A DNA stretch of 58,436 nt from Rhodospirillales bacterium (lineage in GTDB: Bacteria > Pseudomonadota > Alphaproteobacteria > Rhodospirillales > JANQFP01): contig JANQFP010000054.1 in assembly GCA_028277795.1 (NCBI GenBank), positions 1-58,436 on the forward strand, read 5' to 3'. Position numbers and translations under genes: made by a program. This document shows positions 8,816 through 18,085 of the stretch, piece by piece. The notes beneath the pieces are model-generated. The model made no database searches. It was not told the DNA's origin and saw nothing but the letters and a program-made list of their open reading frames with translations. The number at the start of each line of letters is the position of its first letter. The stretch's first letter is position 1.

Positions 8816-9054
8816 GGGCGCCCGGCGGGGGCCGCCGGCCCTTCTTCCGGCGCCGCAAGAGCTGCCCCCTGTCGGGGCCCAAGGCGCCGAAGATCGACTA
8901 CAAGGACGTGAAGCTTCTTCAACGCTTCGTCTCCGAGCGGGGCAAGATCGTGCCCAGCCGCATCACCGCGGTGTCGGCCAAGAAGCAGCGCGAGCTGGCC
9001 AAGGCCATCAAGAGGGCCCGATTCCTCGCCCTTCTGCCCTACGTGGTGAAGTAG
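8812..9054 (+). CDS. rpsR: 30S ribosomal protein S18
   Basis: An 80-residue basic protein with the S18 core: [10 protein letters not shown] near the N-terminus, [19 protein letters not shown] (about 28-46), [20 protein letters not shown], and the closing [10 protein letters not shown]. It binds the small-subunit platform together with S6. Translation starts within the rpsF stop codon (ATGA), fitting the stoichiometric S6:S18 pair. The length is normal for the family. Confidence 0.98.
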   Translation: MRAPGGGRRPFFRRRKSCPLSGPKAPKIDYKDVKLLQRFVSERGKIVPSRITAVSAKKQRELAKAIKRARFLALLPYVVK

Positions 9055-9102
9055 CCGCGGCCTCGCGAAGGGCCGCCGCCGGCGCGCGGTGGAAAGGACG
9101 CC

Positions 9103-10050
9103 ATGTCCAGGGAAATGCTGATCGCGCTGGCCGGCGGAGCCATCAGCGGCGCCGCGGTCGGTGGCGCCGCCTCCATGGCCGCCACGCTCGGCCTGCTGAC
9201 GGCGCTGCTGCTCGCCTATCTGGCGCCGCTGCCGGTGATGGCGGCGGGCCTGTCCCAGGGGCCGCGGGCGGTCACCGTGGCCGCGATTTGCGGCTTCATG
9301 ATGGCCGGCCTGCTGGGGGGCGCCATGGCGGCGGGCCTGTACGGCCTGATCCACGGCCTGCCGTCGTGGTTGGTCGTGCGCCAGGCGCTGCTGCAGAGAC
9401 CGACTCCCGACGGCGGCCGCGACTGGTACCCCGTCGGCGCCATCGTCTGCTGGCTGTCGGCCCTGGCCGCCTGCCTGTTCGTGGTTGCGGCGGCGCTGAC
9501 CAACCTGTCGGCCGAGACCGGCATCAAGGATGCGGTCAGCAGCTACCTGGACGCGGTCATCGCCCACGTTCAGCCCGAGTTCCCGGCCGCCAACCGCGAC
9601 CAGGTGGTGGCGGTTCTGGCGCCGTTCTTCCCGGCCGAGATGGCCGGGTCGTGGATGCTCATGGTCATCCTCAACGCGGTGCTGGCGCAGAGCCTGCTGT
9701 CCCGCAGCGGCCGGGCCCTCAGGCCGAGCCCGGCGTTCAGCGACCTGGAACTGCCCCAGTGGGCGTCGTGGCCGCTGGTCGCCGCCGCCGCCGTGGCATT
9801 GATCGGGCCCGGCGAGGTGGAGTATATCGGGCGCAACCTGGCCATGATCCTGGCCATGCCCTTCTTTTTCCTGGGCCTGGCGGTGGTTCATGCCCTGGTC
9901 CGTCGGCTGGCCTTCCCGGCCATGGCGCTGGTGGTCTTCTACCTGCTGCTGCTGCTCACCGGGTGGCCCGTGGTGCTGGTCGCCGGGATCGGGGTGGTCG
10001 AGCAATGGGCCGGTGTCCGCCGCCGTTTCGCGGCGCCGGGAACCGGTTAG
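9103..10050 (+). CDS. DUF2232 integral membrane protein
   Basis: A 315-residue protein with about eight hydrophobic segments, beginning with the Gly/Ala-rich [19 protein letters not shown] and ending with the strongly hydrophobic [20 protein letters not shown]. It matches DUF2232 (YybS-like) membrane proteins, which alphaproteobacteria often encode between rpsR and rplI. The biochemical role is unknown. Its stop codon lies within the TAGGAGA that acts as the rplI ribosome-binding site, so L9 synthesis is tied to this gene. Confidence 0.85.
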   Translation: MSREMLIALAGGAISGAAVGGAASMAATLGLLTALLLAYLAPLPVMAAGLSQGPRAVTVAAICGFMMAGLLGGAMAAGLYGLIHGLPSWLVVRQALLQRPTPDGGRDWYPVGAIVCWLSALAACLFVVAAALTNLSAETGIKDAVSSYLDAVIAHVQPEFPAANRDQVVAVLAPFFPAEMAGSWMLMVILNAVLAQSLLSRSGRALRPSPAFSDLELPQWASWPLVAAAAVALIGPGEVEYIGRNLAMILAMPFFFLGLAVVHALVRRLAFPAMALVVFYLLLLLTGWPVVLVAGIGVVEQWAGVRRRFAAPGTG

Positions 10051-10061
10051 GAGAACGAGAA

Positions 10062-10748
10062 ATGGACGTCATCTTGCTGGAGCGCATCGAGAAACTGGGT
10101 CAGATGGGCGACGTGGTTTCGGTCAAGCCGGGCTACGCCCGCAACTACCTGCTGCCCCAAAACAAGGCGCTGCGGGCCACCGAGGAGAACAAGCGCCGCT
10201 TCGAGGACGAGCGGGTGCAGCGCGAGGCCACCAACCTGCAGCGCCGCACCGAGGCCGAGGCGGTGGCCGGCAAGCTGGACGGCCTAGTTGTCGTTCTCAT
10301 CCGCCAGGCGGGCGAGGCGGGACAGCTCTACGGCTCGGTGACGGCCCGCGACATCGCCGACGCGGTGACCGAGGCCGGCTTCACCATCGAGCGCCGGCAG
10401 ATCGCGCTGGCCAACCCCATCAAGGCCCTCGGCCTGCACGACGTGCACGTCAACCTCCATCCCGAGGTGGCCGTCGACATCGTCGCCAACGTGGCCCGCT
10501 CCACCGACGAGGCGGAGACCCAGGCCAAGACCGGCAAGGCCGTGGTCGGCCGCGACGAGATCGAAGAGGTGACCATCGAGGAGCAGGCCGAGGCGGTGTT
10601 CGAGGAAGACCAGGTCGAGCACGTCATCGAGGAGATCCACGCCGAGGAGGCGGCGGAGGCCGACCTAGACCGGACCGCGGCGCCGGCCGAGGAGGCCGAG
10701 GAGGCGGTGACCCCCGCCGAGGACGCGGACACGGAATCAACCACCTAA
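10062..10748 (+). CDS. rplI: 50S ribosomal protein L9 with acidic C-terminal extension
   Basis: The N-terminal rRNA-binding domain has the L9 signature ([19 protein letters not shown], then [15 protein letters not shown]). A connecting helix and the C-terminal domain run to about residue 148. The protein is 228 residues, while most L9 proteins are about 150-195. The final about 75 residues are almost entirely Glu/Ala/Asp ([23 protein letters not shown]) and resemble the acidic tail on S6 in this operon. Start ATG 10062 follows GGAGA within the preceding stop region. Confidence 0.97.
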   Translation: MDVILLERIEKLGQMGDVVSVKPGYARNYLLPQNKALRATEENKRRFEDERVQREATNLQRRTEAEAVAGKLDGLVVVLIRQAGEAGQLYGSVTARDIADAVTEAGFTIERRQIALANPIKALGLHDVHVNLHPEVAVDIVANVARSTDEAETQAKTGKAVVGRDEIEEVTIEEQAEAVFEEDQVEHVIEEIHAEEAAEADLDRTAAPAEEAEEAVTPAEDADTESTT

Positions 10749-10865
10749 ACCACCCCCGCACCGAGTCGCGGTTGATCTGCGCCGCATCTTTTCTCGTCCG
10801 TTCGGCGTGTGATATGATTGCGTGGGGAGACGCTGCGGCTCGCAAGTTGTGGCAGCGGGGGTGCG

Positions 10866-12104
10866 ATGATCCTGGCGCGGCTTCTCGAACCCGTGATCAG
10901 GGAAGGGCGTCTGACGATTGTCGACGCCACGGGCCGCCGCCATGTCCTCGAGGGCGGCCCGGGACCGTCGGTCACGCTGCGGCTCCACGACCCATCCCTG
11001 CACTGGAAACTGGTCGTCGACCCGGAGCTCCATCTGGGCGAGGCCTACATGGACGGCACGGCGACCGTCGAGGACGGCTCGCTCTACGACCTCCTCGATC
11101 TCATGGGCCGCAACCAGGGGGCCGCCAGCGCCCACGCGGTGGCCGGAACCAAGGCGCGGCTGGACCGCCTGTTCCGGCGTCTCCACCAGTACAACCCGGT
11201 GGATCGCGCACGGGCCAATGTCGCCCACCACTACGATCTGTCGCGAACCTTCTACGACCTGTTCCTGGATGCCGATCGCCAGTACTCGTGCGCCTACTTC
11301 GCAGCCGGCGACGAGGACCTCGAGCAGGCGCAGGAGCTCAAGAAGCGTCACATCGCCGCCAAGCTGCTGGTGGAGCCGGGGCACCGGGTCCTCGATATCG
11401 GTTGCGGCTGGGGCGGGCTCGGCCTGTACCTGGCCCGGGCCACCGGGGCCGAGGTCACGGGCATCACGTTGTCCGAGGAACAGCTCAAGGTGGCCCAGGG
11501 GCGGGCCTCCGAGGCCGGCATCGCCGACCGCCTCCGTTTCGCGCTCCGCGACTACCGCCACGAGCGCGGCACCTACGACCGCATCGTCTCGGTGGGCATG
11601 TTCGAGCACGTGGGCGTCGGGCATTTTCGGGAGTTCTTCGCCAACGTCCGCGACATGCTGGCGGACGGCGGCGTCGCGCTCCTGCACACCATCGGGCGCA
11701 TGGAGCCGCCGGGAACCACCAACCCGTGGATCCGCAAGTACATCTTCCCCGGGGGCTACATCCCGGCCCTGTCGGAGGTGGTCGCCGCCATCGAGCGCGA
11801 AGGCCTGTGGGTGACCGACGTCGAGGTCCTGCGGCTGCACTACGCCGAGACCCTGCGTCACTGGCGGCAGCGGTTCACGGCCAACTGGGCGCGGGCGGCC
11901 GAGCTCTACGACGAGCGCTTCTGCCGCATGTGGGAGTTCTACCTGGCGGGCAGCGAGGTCGCCTTCCGCCACATGCGCAAGGTGGTGTTCCAGATCCAGC
12001 TCAGCCGCCGCCAGGACGCGGTGCCCCTGGTCCGCAACTACATCGAGTCGTGGGAACAGGCCGCGGCGGAGGCCGGCGGTCCGGGCCGCCACCGCGCCGC
12101 CTGA
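10866..12104 (+). CDS. cfa: Cyclopropane-fatty-acyl-phospholipid synthase family protein
   Basis: A 412-residue SAM-dependent enzyme that should add a methylene bridge to unsaturated acyl chains of membrane phospholipids. VLDIGCGWGGLGLYLA (about 175-190) is the SAM-binding loop. VSVGMFEHVGVGHF (about 240) and YIFPGGYIP are typical of the family, as is the YDLSRTFYDLFLD region before the methyltransferase fold. ATG 10866 is taken as the start; an in-frame TTG at 10818 would add 16 residues. It follows rplI by about 120 bases, with a possible -10 (TATGAT) near 10813. Confidence 0.92.
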   Translation: MILARLLEPVIREGRLTIVDATGRRHVLEGGPGPSVTLRLHDPSLHWKLVVDPELHLGEAYMDGTATVEDGSLYDLLDLMGRNQGAASAHAVAGTKARLDRLFRRLHQYNPVDRARANVAHHYDLSRTFYDLFLDADRQYSCAYFAAGDEDLEQAQELKKRHIAAKLLVEPGHRVLDIGCGWGGLGLYLARATGAEVTGITLSEEQLKVAQGRASEAGIADRLRFALRDYRHERGTYDRIVSVGMFEHVGVGHFREFFANVRDMLADGGVALLHTIGRMEPPGTTNPWIRKYIFPGGYIPALSEVVAAIEREGLWVTDVEVLRLHYAETLRHWRQRFTANWARAAELYDERFCRMWEFYLAGSEVAFRHMRKVVFQIQLSRRQDAVPLVRNYIESWEQAAAEAGGPGRHRAA

Positions 12105-12227
12105 GCCCGGGGGGCGCTCCGGCGGAGCCGCCAACGCCCTGTGGGACAACGGATATTTGAGTTGTTACCGGGTTCCTCGGAATTCTGGCATTGCGCGGCG
12201 CGCGGGCTTGGCCGATAGACTCGGTCC

Positions 12228-13721
12228 ATGGCCACAGTCGTCCAGACCCCCTCCGCCAGCGATCCCGCCATCCTCGGCGCCGCCTTCCGCACGCCGCCCC
12301 ACAACACCGACGCCGAAAAAGCCCTGCTGGGCGCCGTCTTCGCCAACAACCGGGCCTACGAGCGGGTGTCCGAGTTCCTGCGCCCGGAGCACTTCGCCGT
12401 CCCCCAGCACGGCCGCATCTTCGAGGCCTGCGCACGCCTGATCGAGCGCGGCCAGATCGCCGATCCGGTGACCCTCAAGCGCACCTTCGAGCAGGACGAG
12501 ACCCTGGCCGACATCGGCGGCCCCGCCTACCTGGCCGAGCTGGCGGGCTCGGCGGTGACCATCATCAACGCCGGCGAATACGGGCGCATCATCTACGACC
12601 TGTTCCTCAAGCGCGCCCTCATCGCCCTCGGCGAGGACATGGTCAACGACGCCTTCGCCGGCGGCGTCGACGAGACCGCGTTGGGCCAGATCGAGCGGGC
12701 CGAGCAGTCGCTCTACGACCTGGCCACCTCGGGCAGTGCCGACGGCGGTTTCCGCTCGTTCCAGGATTCGGTGATCAGCGCCATCCGCATGGCCGAGGCG
12801 GCCCACAAGCGGGAAGGGGCGTTGGCCGGGGTGGCCACCGGCCTGGTGGACATGGACAAGATCCTGGGCGGCCTGCACGCCTCGGACCTGATCATCCTCG
12901 CCGGGCGGCCGAGCATGGGCAAGACGGCGCTGGCCACCAACATCGCCTTCAACGCCGCCTACTCCCACCACCGCTCGGAGGGGAGCGATGGCGCCATCGT
13001 CGGCTTCTTCTCCCTGGAAATGTCGGCCGAGCAACTGGCCAGCCGCATCCTTTCGGAGCAGACCCACATCTCGTCGGACCGCATGCGCAAGGGCGAGCTG
13101 TCCAACGACGAGTTCGGGCGCCTGGTGGTGGCCAGCCAGACCCTGCACAACATCCCGGTGTTCATTGACGACGCCCCCGCGCTGACGGTAAGCGCGCTGC
13201 GCACCCGGGCCCGGCGGCTGAAGCGCCAGCACGGTCTCGGCCTCATCGTGGTCGACTACCTGCAACTCCTCACGCCGTCGTCCTCGCGCACCGACAACCG
13301 GGTGCAGGAGATCGCCGAGATCACCCGCGGCCTGAAGACCCTGGCCAAGGAGCTGAACGTGCCCGTGCTGGCCCTGTCCCAACTCAGCCGGGCGCCTGAG
13401 CAACGGGAGAACAAGCGCCCGATGCTCTCGGACCTGCGGGAATCGGGCACCATCGAGCAGGACTCGGACGTGGTCATGTTCATCTTCCGCGAGGAGTACT
13501 ACCTGGAGCGCGACCGCCCCATCCAGCGGGCCGAGGAGACGGCGGACAAGTTCGCCGACCGGGAGATGCGGTGGATGGAGCGCAAGGAGAAGGCGGCCAA
13601 CGTGGCCGAGGTCATCGTCGCCAAGCAGCGCCACGGCCCGGTGGGCGACGTGCGGCTCCACTTCGAGGGCACCTACACCCGCTTCGCCAACCTGGACCGG
13701 GACCACGTCCCGGAGGGTTGA
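12228..13721 (+). CDS. dnaB: Replicative DNA helicase DnaB
   Basis: A 497-residue hexameric 5'-3' helicase of the replication fork. The N-terminal domain (about 22-125) contains HNTDAEKALLGAVF. The RecA-like domain has Walker A GRPSMGKT (226-233), SLEMSAEQL, Walker B IVVDYLQLL, and the LSQLSRAPE and DLRESGTIEQDSDVVMFIFR motifs. Length is normal. ATG 12228 is used. Synteny with the rpsF-rplI operon just upstream is common in alphaproteobacteria. No intein is present. Confidence 0.97.
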   Translation: MATVVQTPSASDPAILGAAFRTPPHNTDAEKALLGAVFANNRAYERVSEFLRPEHFAVPQHGRIFEACARLIERGQIADPVTLKRTFEQDETLADIGGPAYLAELAGSAVTIINAGEYGRIIYDLFLKRALIALGEDMVNDAFAGGVDETALGQIERAEQSLYDLATSGSADGGFRSFQDSVISAIRMAEAAHKREGALAGVATGLVDMDKILGGLHASDLIILAGRPSMGKTALATNIAFNAAYSHHRSEGSDGAIVGFFSLEMSAEQLASRILSEQTHISSDRMRKGELSNDEFGRLVVASQTLHNIPVFIDDAPALTVSALRTRARRLKRQHGLGLIVVDYLQLLTPSSSRTDNRVQEIAEITRGLKTLAKELNVPVLALSQLSRAPEQRENKRPMLSDLRESGTIEQDSDVVMFIFREEYYLERDRPIQRAEETADKFADREMRWMERKEKAANVAEVIVAKQRHGPVGDVRLHFEGTYTRFANLDRDHVPEG

Positions 13722-13901
13722 TACCGGCGCGCCTTTGAACCGACTCGCGAAGCGCCGTCATGGCGCGTCGGAAAGCCCGCGCGGCGTGTGAGCGCCACCG
13801 CCTTCGCATGAAATGGCCCGGAGGGTCATTATCATTGGCGCCGCTGTATGGGCCTTTCGGGGGCTTCCCCCGTCCCCGGTGTGGCCCTAAGATCGGCGGT
13901 C

Positions 13902-14420
13902 ATGGACGAGATCAAGAACGAGCCGTTGCGCCTGCTGGCCTCCGAGGAGGAGCGGGCCTTCATTCTGTACCGTCTGTCCCAGGCCCGGCGGCGGCTGATC
14001 GTCTGGCTGGTGCTGGGCATTTTCGGGGTGGCCAACATGGCGTCCGCCTGGGGCCTGTACAGGCAGGTGTCCTACGAGGCCCGGGTCGACGAGGCGCTAG
14101 TGATCTATGACGGCGCGTCCCAGGGGACCACGGACCCCGACGCCTGCCGCGAGTCGTTCACGGTCTACGAGGGCTACAAGGGCGCCATCACTTTCTGCAA
14201 CGAGGACCCGGATCAGGCCCGCTTCGCCGGGCTGCTCGACGACTCCGAACGGCGCGTCGCCTGGTGGCCGGCGGTGTTCATCGGGGTCGGCTTTCTCGGC
14301 TTCATCGCCTTGGTGCTGAGCCCGGTCGGCATCGCCCTCTCGCTGGCCGACATCCGCAAGTACCGCAAGTACCGGGACGACCAGGCGGAGTTCCTGCGGC
14401 AGTACAACCGGTCCGCATAG
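13902..14420 (+). CDS. Two-helix membrane protein, hypothetical
   Basis: A 172-residue protein. A short cytoplasmic N-terminus leads to a hydrophobic segment at about 33-50 (IVWLVLGIFGVANMASAW). A periplasmic-type loop of about 75 residues with two cysteines (ACRESF and TFCNED) follows, which could form a disulphide. A second hydrophobic segment (about 125-148, PAVFIGVGFLGFIALVLSPV) and a basic, charged tail close the protein. It lies between dnaB and alr, but nothing in the sequence suggests a replication or wall role. No family is recognised. Confidence 0.65.
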   Translation: MDEIKNEPLRLLASEEERAFILYRLSQARRRLIVWLVLGIFGVANMASAWGLYRQVSYEARVDEALVIYDGASQGTTDPDACRESFTVYEGYKGAITFCNEDPDQARFAGLLDDSERRVAWWPAVFIGVGFLGFIALVLSPVGIALSLADIRKYRKYRDDQAEFLRQYNRSA

Positions 14421-14507
14421 ACCGCGGCCAAGCCATTGACGCCTGGCGGGTCTCCGGGCAAGGGTGGGGCCGTCCCGATGCCCGACTCTCCGGGGGACGC
14501 CTGCCCG

Positions 14508-15623
14508 ATGACCGACTCCCGCACCGCCGGTGCCATCCTCACCATCGACCTCGATTCCGTGGTGGCCAACTGGCGGCAACTGCGCGATCGCGTGGGGCCG
14601 GCCGCCTGCGCGGCCGTGGTCAAGGCGGACGCCTACGGCCTCGGGGCCGGGCGAGTCGCCCCGGCCCTGGCCGCCGCCGGATGCACCCGCTTTTTCGTCG
14701 CCCTGATCGACGAGGGGTTGGCCTTGCGGTCCCTGCTGCCCGAAGCGGAGATCCACGTTCTGTGCGGGCCGCTGCCGGGCACGGAAGACGTGTTCGCCGA
14801 GCACCGTTTGACCCCGGTGCTCAACTCGCTGGAGCAGATGGGGTCGTGGGCCCGTTTCCTGGCGGCGCGCGGGGCGCCGCTGGCGGCCGGCCTGCACGTG
14901 GATACCGGCATGCGGCGGCTCGGCCTGCCGCCGGACGAACTGGCTGTGGTCGCCGCCGACCACGGGCGGCTGGAGGCGGCCGGGGTAGCCTACGTCATGA
15001 GTCACCTGGCCTGCGCCGACGAGCCGGAGCATCCCCTCAACGAAGAGCAGCGCCTGGTGTTTGCCGACGCCCGCGCCGCCCTGCCGCCGCTGCCGGCGTC
15101 GTTCGCCAACTCGTCGGGCATCTTCCTGGGCCCCGCTTTCCACGGCGATTCGGTCCGTCCGGGGGTCGCGCTCTATGGCGGAAACCCGTGCCCGGGACAT
15201 CCCAACCCGATGGCCCAAGTGGTTCGTCTGCAAGGAAGAATCGTGCAAGTGCGTGACGTTGACTCGCCCCAGACCGTTGGCTATGGTGCCACCCACCAAG
15301 TGGCCGGGACGGGCCGCATCGCCACCGTGGCCGTGGGGTACGCCGACGGCTATCTACGCAGCCTGAGCAATGCGGGCAGCGGTTACATCGGCGACCGTCG
15401 GGTGCCGGTTGTGGGGCGCGTGTCCATGGACCTGATCACCCTCGACGTCTCCCACCTCGCCGAGGAGTCGAGCCGCCCCGGGACCCTGGTCGACCTCATC
15501 GGCCCCCACAATCCGGTGGACGCCGTGGCCGAGGCCGCGGGCACCATCGGCTACGAGATCCTCACCGCCCTGGGGCGCCGCTACCATCGGGTCTACACCG
15601 GCGACGGGACCGGCGGCGCATGA
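14508..15623 (+). CDS. alr: Alanine racemase
   Basis: A 371-residue PLP enzyme converting L-alanine to D-alanine for peptidoglycan. VVKADAYGLG (about 36-45) carries the PLP lysine. VGYGATHQV (about 256) carries the catalytic tyrosine of the C-terminal domain. HVDTGMRRLG, ANSSGIF, RPGVALYGG and GRVSMDL are further family blocks. I prefer ATG 14508 (MTDSRTAGAILTIDL); ATG 14478 and TTG 14436 are in frame but add residues outside the conserved fold. The stop overlaps mlaE by ATGA, tying wall precursor supply to lipid transport genes. Confidence 0.94.
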   Translation: MTDSRTAGAILTIDLDSVVANWRQLRDRVGPAACAAVVKADAYGLGAGRVAPALAAAGCTRFFVALIDEGLALRSLLPEAEIHVLCGPLPGTEDVFAEHRLTPVLNSLEQMGSWARFLAARGAPLAAGLHVDTGMRRLGLPPDELAVVAADHGRLEAAGVAYVMSHLACADEPEHPLNEEQRLVFADARAALPPLPASFANSSGIFLGPAFHGDSVRPGVALYGGNPCPGHPNPMAQVVRLQGRIVQVRDVDSPQTVGYGATHQVAGTGRIATVAVGYADGYLRSLSNAGSGYIGDRRVPVVGRVSMDLITLDVSHLAEESSRPGTLVDLIGPHNPVDAVAEAAGTIGYEILTALGRRYHRVYTGDGTGGA

Positions 15624-16393
15624 ACGTCTTCCAGCCGGTCGGCCGCATGTTCCTTTCCTTCCTGGCCGCCGCCGGACGCATCAGCCTGTTCACCGGCACC
15701 GCCGTCTCCCACATCGCCCGGCCGCCCTTCTACTTCCGCATCATCGGCCGCCAGATGGTGGAGATCGGATACTACTCCCTGCCGGTGGTCGGGTTGACCG
15801 CCACCTTCACCGGCATGGTGCTGGCCCTGCAGAGCTACACCGGCTTCGCCCGCTTCTCGGCCGAAGGCGCGGTGGCCAACGTGGTGGTGCTGTCCATGAC
15901 CCGCGAGCTGGGGCCGGTGCTGGCCGGGCTGATGGTGGCCGGGCGCATCGGCGCCTCCATGGCCGCCGAGATCGGCACCATGCGGGTGACCGAGCAGATC
16001 GACGCGCTGACCACGCTGTCCACCAACCCCATGAAGTACCTGGTGGCGCCGCGACTGATCGCCGGGCTCACCATGCTGCCCTTGCTGGTCCTCATCGCCG
16101 ACATCATCGGCGTCTTCGGCGGCTACCTGGTGGGCGTCTACAAGCTCGGCTTCAACCCCGCCAACTACCTGCAGAACACCTGGGACTTCCTGGAGGCCGA
16201 GGACGTCATCTCGGGCCTGGTCAAGGCGTCCGTGTTCGGCTTCATCATCACGCTCATGGGCTGCTACCACGGGTATTCGTCCAAGGGCGGCGCCCAGGGG
16301 GTGGGCTCGGCGACCACCAACGCCGTGGTGTCGGCGTCCATCCTCATCCTGTGCTTCGACTACATCCTTACCGAGATGTTCTTCGCCAAATGA
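15620..16393 (+). CDS. mlaE: MlaE-type ABC transporter permease
   Basis: A 257-residue inner-membrane permease of the MlaE family, which moves phospholipids between inner and outer membranes to keep outer-membrane asymmetry. Signature blocks are GLTATFTGMVLALQ (about 56-69), RELGPVLAGLMVAGRIGASM (about 95-114), EQIDALTTLSTNPMKYLV and the C-terminal GATTNAVV-like segment. It has five to six hydrophobic segments. It overlaps both alr and mlaF by ATGA. No mlaD-like MCE gene follows, so the substrate-binding subunit must be encoded elsewhere. Confidence 0.93.
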   Translation: MNVFQPVGRMFLSFLAAAGRISLFTGTAVSHIARPPFYFRIIGRQMVEIGYYSLPVVGLTATFTGMVLALQSYTGFARFSAEGAVANVVVLSMTRELGPVLAGLMVAGRIGASMAAEIGTMRVTEQIDALTTLSTNPMKYLVAPRLIAGLTMLPLLVLIADIIGVFGGYLVGVYKLGFNPANYLQNTWDFLEAEDVISGLVKASVFGFIITLMGCYHGYSSKGGAQGVGSATTNAVVSASILILCFDYILTEMFFAK

Positions 16394-17166
16394 CCGAGGC
16401 TGCGCCCAAGATCCGCATCCGCGACCTGCGCAAGGCCTTCGGCCCCAAGGTGGTGCTGAACGGCCTCGACCTGGACGTGGGCGTCGGCGAATCCCTGGTC
16501 GTCATCGGCGGCTCGGGCACCGGCAAGTCGGTGCTGATCAAGTGCATCCTGGGCCTGCTGAAGGCGGATTCGGGGAGCGTCCAGGTGGACGGCGAGGAGG
16601 TGGTCGGCATCGACACCAAGGGCCGCGAGCGCGTCAATCGCAAGTTCGGCATGCTGTTCCAGGGCGCGGCCCTGTTCGACAGCCTGCCCGTTTGGGAGAA
16701 CGTGGCCTTCGGCTTGTTGGCCGAGAAGCGGCTGGACCGCGCCGAGGCCCGCGACCTCGCCACCGCCAAGCTGGCCCAGGTGGGGCTGGGTCCCGACGTG
16801 GGGCTCCTGTTCCCGGCCGAGCTGTCGGGCGGCATGCAGAAGCGGGTGGCCCTGGCCCGCGCCATCGCTGCCGACCCCGAGATCATCTTCTTCGACGAGC
16901 CGACCACCGGCCTCGACCCCATCATGGCCGACGTCATCAACGATCTGATCGTGAAGATCACCCGCGAGGTGGGGGCGACGGCGCTGAGCATCACCCACGA
17001 CATGGCATCCGCGCGCAAGATCGCCCACCGCATCGCCATGCTCTACGAGGGCCGCATCATCTGGGCCGGACCCACGGCCGACATCGACGGCGCCGAGAAC
17101 GCCTTCGTCGACCAGTTCATCCACGGCCGCGCCGAAGGCCCCATCCAGATGGCGGTTCGGGCGTGA
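16390..17166 (+). CDS. mlaF: MlaF-type ABC transporter ATPase
   Basis: A 258-residue ABC ATPase partnering the MlaE permease. Walker A is GGSGTGKS (about 39-46), the Q-loop is FQGAALFDSL, the signature is LSGGMQKRVALARA (about 143-156), Walker B is IIFFDEPTTGLDP, and the H-loop is SITHDM. LSGGMQKR and GLDPI are typical of the Mla subfamily. ATG 16390 overlaps the mlaE stop. The operon alr-mlaE-mlaF ends here; a small DUF2283 gene follows 36 bases later. Confidence 0.94.
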   Translation: MTEAAPKIRIRDLRKAFGPKVVLNGLDLDVGVGESLVVIGGSGTGKSVLIKCILGLLKADSGSVQVDGEEVVGIDTKGRERVNRKFGMLFQGAALFDSLPVWENVAFGLLAEKRLDRAEARDLATAKLAQVGLGPDVGLLFPAELSGGMQKRVALARAIAADPEIIFFDEPTTGLDPIMADVINDLIVKITREVGATALSITHDMASARKIAHRIAMLYEGRIIWAGPTADIDGAENAFVDQFIHGRAEGPIQMAVRA

Positions 17167-17202
17167 CCGGCACGAATCGGTAGTAGTTCGGACCGAAAGC
17201 CC

Positions 17203-17442
17203 ATGCGATTGAACTATGATCCGCGGCACAACATTGCGTACCTCCGCCTGCGCGAGAAAGCCGCTGATGTGGAAACCATCCGTGTCAGCGACGAGCTCAA
17301 CATCGACATCGCCCCGGATGGTACGGTCTACGGGATCGAGTTGCTCGACGCCAACGCCCAGCTCGGGGCGGCCGACGACGGGCGTCTGGTCGTGGTCGAC
17401 GACGCGTCCGGGGACCGCCACGACATCCTTTTGCCGCTTTGA
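17203..17442 (+). CDS. DUF2283 family small protein
   Basis: A 79-residue protein with the DUF2283 pattern: Tyr-Asp at the start (LNYDPRHNIAYLRL), then VSDELNIDIAPDGTVYGIELLDA, forming the small beta-rich domain of this family. It is cytoplasmic. Some DUF2283 genes are linked to toxin-antitoxin loci, and here a minimal nucleotidyltransferase gene follows. The function is unknown. Confidence 0.8.
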   Translation: MRLNYDPRHNIAYLRLREKAADVETIRVSDELNIDIAPDGTVYGIELLDANAQLGAADDGRLVVVDDASGDRHDILLPL

Positions 17443-17501
17443 CGTGACCCGTAGCGCCAGATCCCTTTCGGCATGCCCGCCGTGGCTGTACCATCCCGCC
17501 C

Positions 17502-17825
17502 ATGGACGGGCGGAGTGATCGCGTGCCGGAACCGATCCGCGAGTTCAGGCGCCGCGCCGAGGCGGCCCTGCCGGGCCGGGTCGTGGACGTGGTCCTGTTC
17601 GGCTCGCGGGCACGGGACAATGCCGAGCCCGACTCCGACTGGGACGTGGCGGTGTTCCTGACCGGCGTGCCGTCCAGCGAGGACCGCCGCACCCTGTCGG
17701 ACATTGCCTACGATCTGGTGGTCGAGACGTCCGAGTACATCCAGCACGTACCTTTGGCCGCGTCGCGACGGGACGAGGAAACGCTACTGCTGCGGAACAT
17801 CGCCCGCGAGGGCATCCGCGTATGA
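17502..17825 (+). CDS. Minimal nucleotidyltransferase (MNT) domain protein
   Basis: A 107-residue pol-beta-superfamily nucleotidyltransferase. The signature is LFGSRARDNAEPDSDWDVAV (about 32-51), with the GS motif and two metal-binding aspartates (DSDWD) intact. MNT proteins usually act as antitoxins to a HEPN RNase by AMPylating it, and the HEPN gene normally overlaps. Here the next frame starts in the stop (ATGA) but does not encode a recognisable HEPN domain. Confidence 0.85.
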   Translation: MDGRSDRVPEPIREFRRRAEAALPGRVVDVVLFGSRARDNAEPDSDWDVAVFLTGVPSSEDRRTLSDIAYDLVVETSEYIQHVPLAASRRDEETLLLRNIAREGIRV

Positions 17826-18022
17826 TCCTGGAGATCCGCGATCGGCTGGCCAAGGCCCGCGCGTTCGACCCCCGTCCGGACGACATGCTCGGTGAGGGTC
17901 GGTTCAGGACGAAGGCATGCATGAACGCGGGGCGGGCTCAATCCTGCGGCCGCTGGTGTATTGGTGTCTTAATCGCGAACATGATCATTTGCTTGATCGT
18001 GATCACAGTCATGCGGTTTTGA
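17822..18022 (+). pseudogene. Probable remnant of a HEPN partner of the MNT gene
   Basis: A 66-codon frame coupled by ATGA to the MNT gene. The first about 18 residues (MILEIRDRLAKARAF) look like the opening helix of a helical partner protein. After about residue 41 the sequence changes to a Cys/Ile-rich hydrophobic stretch (CIGVLIANMIICLIVITV) with lower GC, and the HEPN RxxxxxH motif is absent. I read this as a deletion or rearrangement that fused the start of a HEPN-like gene to unrelated DNA. It could instead be an orphan small membrane protein. Confidence 0.4.
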
Positions 18023-18085
18023 GGCGAGGGCGGCGAGCAACCTCCGCCTGAGGGGGCATTTGTTGGCGAACCAGGGTCCGGAGTG

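Noticed and set aside
12191..12219. TTGCGC-N17-GATAGA as a dnaB promoter.
   Set aside because: It would place the transcript start at the start codon and both hexamers are weak, so I did not list it.
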